The notes under the pieces: model-generated
The model's database searches: none
Told to the model about the DNA's origin: nothing
Seen by the model: only the letters and a program-made list of their open reading frames with translations
In this document: one piece after another, positions 1-4,598 of the stretch
Layout of the letters: the number at the start of each line of letters is the position of its first letter
Position numbering within the stretch: position 1 is the stretch's first letter
Translations under genes and position numbers: made by a program
Origin: CAZQYB01 sp964582985
GTDB lineage: Bacteria; Planctomycetota; Phycisphaerae; Sedimentisphaerales; Anaerobacaceae
Assembly: GCA_964582985.1 (NCBI GenBank)
Contig: CAZOUM010000078.1
Span: forward strand, 1 to 11,473
Direction of reading: 5' to 3'
Length of the DNA: 11,473 bases

Positions 1-159
1 AGTTACGCTGATTCACACCGATTTTGTTTTGGCCAGCTCGGTGTCCTCGGCAAGCTCTGCTCTAAAAGCAAGCTTTCGGCACAGAGACTCGCTTTCGGTC
101 ACAGGTGCATTTTGCAATGCCCCATTTGTGAAGCTGGCGAAAACGGTGTTTTATTAGCC

Positions 160-244
160 GCGGATACCTTGGGCATAAGTTTATCAAGTGAGATGCTGGA
201 TGCTTGATTCTCGATGCTCGATTATGCGGAAACCTTGGGCATAA
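160..244. repeat. 19-nt direct repeat pair (160-178, 226-244)
   Basis: The two copies share 'gcgga', then t or a, then 'accttgggcataa', so 18 of 19 bases match at an offset of 66. The core 'ccttgggcataag' closely resembles the unit of the 15-bp tandem repeat at 4510-4569, so it may belong to a dispersed intergenic repeat family. Confidence 0.65.
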
Positions 245-283
245 AGAAGAAGCATAATAATTCTGTCTTTCTTAGCAAAAACG

Positions 284-305
284 CCAAAAAAAACACTTTT
301 TTTGG
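284..305. terminator. Symmetric A/T-stem hairpin, possible weak terminator
   Basis: CC followed by eight A, then CAC, seven T and GG forms a 9-bp stem that can fold on either strand and gives a U-rich 3' arm. It lies about 185 nt past the HNH gene stop. An AU-only stem is weak, so its role as a terminator is speculative. Confidence 0.25.
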
Positions 306-347
306 TCACCTTTACCCCGTGAGACGATTTTCTTCTATGTCACCGGG

Positions 348-366
348 GCCGCCACCTCTGGGCGGC
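348..366. repeat. GC-rich hairpin
   Basis: GCCGCC at 348-353 and GGCGGC at 361-366 form a perfect 6-bp stem with a 7-nt loop. No U-tract adjoins it. It lies 120 nt beyond the HNH gene's 3' end and could be a transcript-end or protective structure. Confidence 0.35.
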
Positions 367-488
367 GTCACATTTCGCACCATTGAATATTGCATTGTCC
401 TTCAAGCCGACAAGAAGATCGAGGGCGTGCGTAGCGAGCCCCACGGATTGATATGTTAGGTTGCAATGCGTTGCGAAAACGGTTTATC

Positions 489-1244
489 TTAGGTTTGTTC
501 ATGTTCGGAAACTCGTCGTAAGCATTCTTTGACAAAATCAGGTAAGTCCTGTTCGGCGTACTTCGAAAGTTTAACAAGTCGTTCATACTCTGGAACCTCA
601 TCTTCGGTCCACGTGACATCGAGTCGACGAATTAGTCTCAACGCAACATGCTTGTAATCTTCAGTATTTGCCCAATAGCACGTTTTGCATATATCTATTG
701 AATGATCGGTCTTCCAATTTTTGCAATGTTCACATGACCAGGATTTCGCGCGATTGCATGAACCGCACAAAAGCATATAGTCGGCAACATCCAGGTCGCC
801 CTCCGGATCGCCTCCAACCTCGTACGGCACGCGATGGTCAATCTGGAGATATCGTTCTTCGTAAGGAGTGAAGCAAACTGCACATCTTTCGCCGTTCTCA
901 GAAGCCAATTTAATCTTGAATAACTTTGGCCAAGCTTTCCGGCCGCCAATTTTGCCACCACGTACTTTTGATGGATCCCCAAAACTATACGCAGCAATCT
1001 TGCGTCCGCTTTTTCCTTTAACCCGGAATGTTTCCAAGGGAATACCTAATTCCCGCACATCTCGAGCAGCGCGAGGAGCGTGATCGTAACCGTACAACTC
1101 ACTCAGTTCTTCTGTTGTAACGAATCCATGTTCCAGGATGTGGTCGATGACCGTTTTAGGTCTTTTGGCGTTTACCGATTCTAGTTTCTTAATGAAAGCT
1201 TTCGGTAAATCCGATGCCTTGGTTGTTTTTTTCTTCTTTGCCAT
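489..1244 (-). CDS. HNH endonuclease with zinc-ribbon cysteines (restriction-type)
   Basis: The 251-aa protein is a likely DNA-cleaving partner of the adjacent methyltransferase. It has a Lys-rich N-terminus (residues 2-9), a probable winged-helix region (about 28-95), then an HNH (beta-beta-alpha-metal) core. The core shows CAVC at 121-124, D136-H137 with H137 as expected general base, the loop GGD at 144-146, and CGSC-N at 160-164 followed by RAKS. Two more pairs, CEHC (171-174) and CKTC (186-189), suggest an extra zinc ribbon after the core. The usual central Asn of HNH appears to be replaced by Asp in the segment before MLLC. The ATG follows a GAGAGG ribosome site that overlaps the methyltransferase stop region; only 10 nt separate the genes, so they are surely co-transcribed. 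HNH family is confident; restriction specificity is inference. Confidence 0.85.
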   Translation of the reverse strand: MAKKKKTTKASDLPKAFIKKLESVNAKRPKTVIDHILEHGFVTTEELSELYGYDHAPRAARDVRELGIPLETFRVKGKSGRKIAAYSFGDPSKVRGGKIGGRKAWPKLFKIKLASENGERCAVCFTPYEERYLQIDHRVPYEVGGDPEGDLDVADYMLLCGSCNRAKSWSCEHCKNWKTDHSIDICKTCYWANTEDYKHVALRLIRRLDVTWTEDEVPEYERLVKLSKYAEQDLPDFVKECLRRVSEHEQT

Positions 1245-1254
1245 GCGATCCTCT

Positions 1255-2148
1255 CTACCAAAGAGACATTTGAGTCTCTCGATCTAAAATTTCTGCCTGT
1301 GAGAGATTTGGAGAGAGGTAAAGTGATTCATATGTTACGTCTGATCGGCCAAGCAATGTTGCCTGAGTGGAACGACCTGCCCGCAATTCTATGCGCGTTA
1401 ATTTAAGCGAGTCGGGCATTGGTTGCCCATACTCTTTATTTCCAGTGCGTCCGTCGTACGAAATAACATAGTGAATGTTTCGTTCATTTAGCTTTTCGAG
1501 TTCTACGCAAAACCCGTTATATTCAATTTTTGGTAAATACCTTTGATCGCGATTGCCGCACACGCCTTGATATGGTGGGTCCATGTAAACCAAATCATTC
1601 TCCGTGCATTTGTCGAGCACCTTTTTGTAATCCCAAGCAGTAATTTTTGTGCGGCCTTGGAGAAGTGAGGAAGCGTGCTCTATGCGTTGACGCATTTCGG
1701 CAGGCCTTGCGCCCTTCCTGCGGTTGTCGGGAGTGTTGTTGAATTCACCATTCGAGTTATAGCGAATGGCTGCCTTGACACATCGGGCAAGTAAATAAAG
1801 AAAGTCTGCTGGTCGGTGAGATTGGTTGAAACGAGATCTAACTATGTCGAAGAATTCGCGTTCATCTCCGAGTTGAGCGTTCCAGAGTCTTGCATAAGCG
1901 AGAGAAATCGCGTCAGGATTCTCGATAATCTCGCGCCAGAGGTCCATCAAAGGTGTATGTGCGTCATTGATCCAAAACTTTGCAGCCAAACCCCGAGAAG
2001 CCGCAGCGATTGTAATGGCTGCGGAACCAGCAAAGGGTTCAACGATGCGTGAAGCATCCTTCGGAAAGTGAGGCAGAATTCTTGGTGCAAGCTGTCGTTT
2101 GCTGCCTTGGTAGGGAATCGGTTGTGGTACGTAGGGTAGTCCGTTCAT
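1255..2148 (-). CDS. DNA adenine methyltransferase, D12 class (restriction-modification)
   Basis: The 297-aa protein transfers a methyl group from S-adenosylmethionine to N6 of adenine in a specific DNA site. Motif order is that of the alpha (Dam/DpnM/EcoRV-like, MethyltransfD12) class: motif X at 11-20 with YQGSK, SAM-binding motif I at 36-43 with EPFAGS, an ND pair at 61-62, and catalytic motif IV DPPY at 180-183. Length is usual for the class. It starts at ATG 2148; the upstream AAGGA is distant, so ribosome binding looks weak. It is followed after 10 nt by the HNH gene and preceded by a 124-nt gap with its own promoter. Many D12 enzymes recognise GATC, but GATATC, CATG and other targets exist, so the site here is not shown by the protein. 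I leave the symbol blank because the context indicates restriction-modification, not an orphan Dam. Confidence 0.93.
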   Translation of the reverse strand: MNGLPYVPQPIPYQGSKRQLAPRILPHFPKDASRIVEPFAGSAAITIAAASRGLAAKFWINDAHTPLMDLWREIIENPDAISLAYARLWNAQLGDEREFFDIVRSRFNQSHRPADFLYLLARCVKAAIRYNSNGEFNNTPDNRRKGARPAEMRQRIEHASSLLQGRTKITAWDYKKVLDKCTENDLVYMDPPYQGVCGNRDQRYLPKIEYNGFCVELEKLNERNIHYVISYDGRTGNKEYGQPMPDSLKLTRIELRAGRSTQATLLGRSDVTYESLYLSPNLSQAEILDRETQMSLW

Positions 2149-2182
2149 CCGTGAGTTCCGTTTTCCTTCAGATTAACTTATT

Positions 2183-2227
2183 TCAACCTAACATAATAAT
2201 ATACAACACGAATTTTTAACAATTTAG
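2183..2227 (-). promoter_or_regulatory. Shared promoter/operator-like element, copy 1
   Basis: The core 2190-2207 matches 3051-3068 at 17 of 18 positions, the flanking 'tcaa' is shared, and 2217-2227 resembles 3077-3087. The copy sits 35-80 nt upstream of the methyltransferase start, as its partner sits 20-65 nt upstream of the PD-(D/E)XK gene. It could be a duplicated promoter or a common operator. No controller (C) protein gene is visible. Confidence 0.5.
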
Positions 2228-2249
2228 TCTACTGGAAATATAATGTCAA
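2193..2249 (-). promoter_or_regulatory. Promoter region of the methyltransferase-HNH operon
   Basis: Two overlapping sigma70-like arrangements can be read on the minus strand. One is a perfect TTGACA (2249-2244), 17 bp, then TAAATT (2226-2221). The other is TTGTTA (2222-2217), 18 bp, then TATTAT (2198-2193). The second lies in the element shared with the promoter of the upstream nuclease gene. This implies the methyltransferase operon can be transcribed independently of that gene. Confidence 0.5.
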
Positions 2250-2272
2250 CATACTTGTATGATTAGCCCTTT

Positions 2273-3022
2273 TTATGAGAAGAGTTCGTCCTCAATAGTA
2301 ACTAGATATTTGTTGACGTAGAACATGTCGGGCTCGTGCTTGAGGGCGCGCATTTGAATGTCGAATTTAGGGTCCCTGGGTGTAGCATTGTCGAACAAGA
2401 CGAGCCCAATCCCATAGAGCATGCATAGCGCATTCATTCTCGCGAGGTCGTCTTGGGGCGATGAGTTTGGAATGACAAGGTATGACTTGTGGCTGAACAG
2501 GCGGTATGCGCACGCTTGGCCGAAGGCCGTGACCAGTTGATACGTGTCAATCTTCACTTCAGCGGAGACAACTTCGATCGGGGCCGGGATAATATCGCTG
2601 CGTTTAGACTCGCGCTTGCCTATCACGTCGGGAGTACCCCACTTGTCTTTGAATTTGTTTCTTCCAAGAGGGATAGCTTTCGTGCATTCCTCAAGTTCGT
2701 TGACGAGCCAGTCTGCTAACGGCTCATAGAAATCAGACTCTCTAATCTTCGATTTGATTGGGCCTACTTTCTTCTTCGCGGATGTATCGACCTCTTGAAA
2801 TGAAATATGGAGAAAAAGGCCGCGAGAGGGTTTAACCACCTTGTCGGGGAACTTTTGATCTAAATCCCACATTGTCCCATGGATGGTATTCGCGGGGATT
2901 TTGGGGAGACGTCTGCAGAGCTCCTTATGGAGCTGTGAGTAACGGTACCCGTTCGGACTATTCTTTAGGAGGTCGAGTGCCTGATCGACGATTCTGTCTT
3001 TTCTTGTCTGTTTTTCGGTCAT
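2273..3022 (-). CDS. Winged-helix / PD-(D/E)XK nuclease-like protein, probable second restriction enzyme
   Basis: This 249-aa protein matches no named enzyme I recognise. Residues 7-73 look like a winged helix resembling HARE-HTH domains reported in restriction enzymes: an IVDQALDLL helix, GYRYSQLHKEL, a recognition-like helix, then a wing ending in SRGLFL. After a Lys-rich linker (80-92) comes a PD-(D/E)XK-like core: E100 in FYEPLADWL, P131-D132, E155-V-K157 as the ExK strand, and Q169 in the FGQACAY helix, the usual order of that fold. The ATG at 3022 has a GAGGAGA ribosome site 7 nt away. The gene is transcribed toward the methyltransferase with a 124-nt gap and has its own near-identical promoter element. 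A role as restriction nuclease, or as a nuclease modulating the cassette, is inference; an inactive DNA-binding regulator is a weaker alternative. Confidence 0.75.
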   Translation of the reverse strand: MTEKQTRKDRIVDQALDLLKNSPNGYRYSQLHKELCRRLPKIPANTIHGTMWDLDQKFPDKVVKPSRGLFLHISFQEVDTSAKKKVGPIKSKIRESDFYEPLADWLVNELEECTKAIPLGRNKFKDKWGTPDVIGKRESKRSDIIPAPIEVVSAEVKIDTYQLVTAFGQACAYRLFSHKSYLVIPNSSPQDDLARMNALCMLYGIGLVLFDNATPRDPKFDIQMRALKHEPDMFYVNKYLVTIEDELFS

Positions 3023-3041
3023 TATGAATCTCCTCTATCTT

Positions 3042-3087
3042 TCAAGCGCCAACACAATAATATACAACGCTTTTTTTGCCAATTTGG
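3042..3087 (-). promoter_or_regulatory. Promoter/operator of the PD-(D/E)XK gene, copy 2 of shared element
   Basis: On the minus strand TTGGCA (3082-3077) is followed after 17 bp by TATTGT (3059-3054), or after 14 bp by TATTAT, then the GAGGAGA ribosome site and ATG. The -35 region overlaps an 11-nt palindrome GCCAATTTGGC (3078-3088) that could be an operator. The matching element upstream of the methyltransferase is at 2183-2227. Confidence 0.5.
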
Positions 3088-3124
3088 CCGTTACTTCGCC
3101 TCAATTTTCATATCTCATATTTCG

Positions 3125-3197
3125 GCCCAGTTAGAAAGTGGACAAGTGCCTTTGGCAACTTACTTCTAACGGGCTAAATCTTTAGTCTTTAGCCGTT
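3125..3197. repeat. Two adjacent inverted repeats
   Basis: GCCC and GTTAGAA near 3125-3136 recur inverted as TTCTAAC and GGGC near 3164-3174. Immediately beside them AACGGGCTAAA (3168-3178) pairs with TTTAGCCGTT (3188-3197) with one bulged G. The arms overlap, so the two hairpins are mutually exclusive folds. Confidence 0.45.
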
Positions 3198-3260
3198 TCC
3201 GGCCGGTCAAATGTTGAGTATATATCCGATGCTCGATTCTGGATTCTCGATGCTCGTCGC

Positions 3261-3375
3261 TCATTTTTCTACCACTTACTTACGTGCGCGGCTCGTCGCC
3301 CGACGCTTGTCGCTCATAGTTCATTGTTCGTAGTTCATAGTTCATTTTTCTACCGCTTACTTACGTGCGCGGCTC
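3261..3375. repeat. 34-bp direct repeat pair (3261-3294, 3342-3375)
   Basis: The copies differ at one base (A or G at the 14th position) and are offset by 81 bp. Each starts 'tcatttttctacc' and ends 'acgtgcgcggctc'. The spacer carries 'tcgctcatagttcat'-type simple repeats. Confidence 0.8.
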
Positions 3376-3509
3376 TGTAACCCGCGCAATAAATCAAGGG
3401 TCTAAATATTCTGCTGATTCGAGGGAGTTCTCCGCTCAGGGGTGCGGTATTCAACAGGCCCGAAAATAACAGAAAAGAAGGAAAAAGGCAAAGAAAAAAA
3501 CCTGTTAAT

Positions 3510-3546
3510 CCCTAAAACTTGCGGTTAATAAAAATTATTTTTAGGG
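3510..3546. repeat. 8-bp inverted repeat around an AT-rich loop
   Basis: CCCTAAAA (3510-3517) and TTTTAGGG (3539-3546) are perfect complements around a 21-nt AT-rich loop. It directly precedes the large GC hairpin, so on the minus strand a GC hairpin is followed by A/U-rich sequence, possibly helping end pyrE transcripts. Confidence 0.4.
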
Positions 3547-3549
3547 CAC

Positions 3550-3600
3550 CCCCGCCCACCCATCCTTCGCGGAGCTACGGAGGGCAGGCAGGTGGCGGGG
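3550..3600. repeat. Large GC-rich stem-loop
   Basis: CCCCGCCCACC (3550-3560) pairs with GGTGGCGGGG (3591-3600) with one bulge. Inside, CCTTCG (3564-3569) pairs with CGGAGG (3578-3583) with one wobble. On the minus strand it lies about 300 nt downstream of pyrE and is followed by 'taaaaataattttta', so it may act as a late terminator. From memory, similar repeats occur in many environmental bacterial genomes. Confidence 0.5.
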
Positions 3601-3617
3601 CTAACAGGCATTGAGGC

Positions 3618-3786
3618 GGTGGGGCAAGCCCCACCCTACGAAAGTCCAAGTGGTGCGAAATATCGCACCCTACCCTCTTGATAATAACAACGTATCCGGG
3701 CAACCACATGGGATTGCCCCTACATTGAACAACACATCAGAAGAATTTCATAACAAATCAGGGCAACCACGTGGGGTTGCCCCTAC
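3618..3786. repeat. Cluster of four CTAC-tailed hairpins
   Basis: Hairpin 1: 3618-3625/3628-3635 (GGTGGGGC-AA-GCCCCACC), perfect. Hairpin 2: 3652-3658/3663-3669 (GGTGCGA/TCGCACC), perfect. Hairpin 3: 3698-3703/3714-3719 (GGGCAA/TTGCCC). Hairpin 4: 3761-3768/3775-3782 (GGGCAACC/GGTTGCCC). Each is followed at once by CTAC (3636, 3670, 3720, 3783). Hairpins 3 and 4 lie in 27-nt near-identical units (3698-3724, 3761-3787; two mismatches). The stems differ but the tail is constant, as in a REP-like or MITE-like family. Confidence 0.7.
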
Positions 3787-3898
3787 AGATTGTATTCCTC
3801 GATTTTTCTGTAGAGTCTTATTGTTGATGCACTTACGTGGAAACCAGCGAAATCCCGTGAAATATCCGGGCTAAGGCACTTTGACAGTGGACTTTTTG

Positions 3899-4426
3899 CT
3901 ATTGGTCGCTAATTCCCAGGTCGTCTTTTGTGAGGATGGATTCGAATTTGTAGCCGGCGTTGGTGACGTTTTCTTCGGCGCCCTGTTTGCGGTCGATTAC
4001 GCAGACGATTTTTTTGACTTTAGCGCCGGCTTCGGTGATGACCTTGGCTGCTTCGCAAACTTGTCCGCCGGTGGTGGCGATGTCCTCTACAATCAGGACG
4101 ACATCGTCCGGTTTTAAGACGCCCTCGATTAGTTTGCCCGTGCCGTAGCTTTTTTTGGTGTTGCGGACGATTATCCAGTTTTTGCCCGTTTGCATAGCGG
4201 TAGCAGCAGCCAGGGCCACCCCGCCTAATTCAGCGCCGGCTATCAGGGTGACGTCATCGGTGACGTGTTTTGCGAATTCCTGGCCGAGGGCTTTTAGGAT
4301 GTCGGGGCAGGTTTCGAAAAGGTACTTGTCGAGGTAGTACTTGCTTCGTTTTCCGCTGCGAAGGACGAAGTCGCCTTCGAGATAGGCAGTTTCTTTAATG
4401 CGTTTTATCAGGTCTTGTCTATTCAC
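3899..4426 (-). CDS. pyrE: Orotate phosphoribosyltransferase
   Basis: The cytosolic enzyme condenses orotate with PRPP to give orotidine 5'-monophosphate in de novo pyrimidine synthesis. The 175-aa sequence shows the N-terminal GDFVLRSGKRSKYYLDKY segment at 18-35, AGAELGGVALA at 63-73, the RNTKKSYGTGKLIEG loop at 88-102, and the PRPP-binding motif VVLIVEDIATTGG at 109-121 with the E114-D115 pair. It is shorter than the ~213-aa E. coli enzyme but has all core motifs. The start is GTG at 4426, with GGAG about 11 nt upstream. The gene follows purB by 155 nt of repeat-bearing DNA on the same strand, so co-transcription with purB is plausible but not certain. Confidence 0.93.
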   Translation of the reverse strand: MNRQDLIKRIKETAYLEGDFVLRSGKRSKYYLDKYLFETCPDILKALGQEFAKHVTDDVTLIAGAELGGVALAAATAMQTGKNWIIVRNTKKSYGTGKLIEGVLKPDDVVLIVEDIATTGGQVCEAAKVITEAGAKVKKIVCVIDRKQGAEENVTNAGYKFESILTKDDLGISDQ

Positions 4427-4509
4427 AGTACGAGGGTCTCCTTATATGAACATGTTGCCCCTTTTCGTGGGCCAGAACCTTCGACTCCATCCGCCTGCGG
4501 CGGACTTCG

Positions 4510-4569
4510 CACCTTGGGCACAAGCACCCTGGGCACAAGCACCCTGGGCACAAGCACCCTGGGCACAAG
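4510..4569. repeat. 15-bp tandem repeat, four copies
   Basis: The unit 'caccctgggcacaag' runs at 4525-4539, 4540-4554 and 4555-4569 without change, preceded by a copy at 4510-4524 with one mismatch (ccttggg). It sits between purB and pyrE. Just upstream is 'cttcgactccatcc' and a GC palindrome CCGCCTGCGGCGG (4490-4502), and just downstream 'tcaggatgacg', so the array seems to have expanded inside a dispersed intergenic element. In one plus frame it reads as repeated APWAQ, which I take as incidental. Confidence 0.85.
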
Positions 4570-4576
4570 CTCAGGA

Positions 4577-4598
4577 TGACGCTAAACTTTAAGCGTCA
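4577..4598. repeat. Hairpin overlapping the purB stop codon
   Basis: TGACGCT (4577-4583) and AGCGTCA (4592-4598) form a perfect 7-bp stem with an 8-nt loop spanning the last five codons and the stop of purB. No U-tract follows on the minus strand, so it is not a classic terminator. It may affect mRNA stability or purB-pyrE read-through. Confidence 0.5.

Larger units (their letters stand above)
1..488. other. Intergenic region with no supportable gene, repeat-bearing
   Basis: This stretch lies downstream of the HNH nuclease gene. The first plus-strand frame is open from the window edge to a TGA at 205-207, but it has no start in the window and its translation resembles nothing I recognise. 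The stretch holds a 19-nt direct repeat (160-178 and 226-244), a degenerate 'gatgctcgatt' simple repeat around 191-225, an A/T-stem hairpin at 284-305, a GC hairpin at 348-366, and a loosely duplicated block (114-122 plus 137-147, and 461-469 plus 473-483). One GATC lies at 417-420. A truncated gene end at the extreme left cannot be excluded. Confidence 0.5.
3088..3898. other. Gene-free, repeat-dense intergenic region
   Basis: I see no credible gene here. In order it holds: inverted repeats around 3125-3197; simple repeats of the 'gatgctcgattct' type (3228-3256) and 'gttcatagttcat' type (3315-3345); a 34-bp direct repeat (3261-3294, 3342-3375); an inverted repeat 3510-3546; a large GC-rich hairpin 3550-3600; and four CTAC-tailed hairpins 3618-3786. 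It separates the GATC-containing cassette from the GATC-poor housekeeping genes and may be a hotspot for rearrangement. Confidence 0.7.

Noticed and set aside
1..207. Open frame from the window edge to a TGA at 205-207
   Set aside because: There is no start in the window, a second frame is also open for about 50 codons, and the end falls in repeat sequence; a gene end cannot be supported.
214..459. 81-codon plus-strand open frame
   Set aside because: It spans the direct-repeat copy, the A/T palindrome and the GC hairpin, has no ribosome site, and its translation has no recognisable domain.
489..3022. Orphan Dam-type regulatory methyltransferase
   Set aside because: The tight coupling to an HNH nuclease and the shared promoter with a second nuclease-like gene point to restriction-modification.
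3698..3787. Two 27-nt repeats with a 36-nt spacer, CRISPR-like at first sight
   Set aside because: There are only two copies, they are imperfect and strongly palindromic, neighbours with different stems share only the CTAC tail, and no cas gene is near.
3611..3874. 87-codon plus-strand open frame across the hairpin cluster
   Set aside because: Its codons are made of the CTAC-tailed palindromes; the repeats explain the open frame better than coding does.
4398..4592. 64-codon plus-strand frame with APWAQ repeats
   Set aside because: It is the 15-bp tandem DNA repeat read in frame; it overlaps pyrE and purB ends and has no ribosome site.
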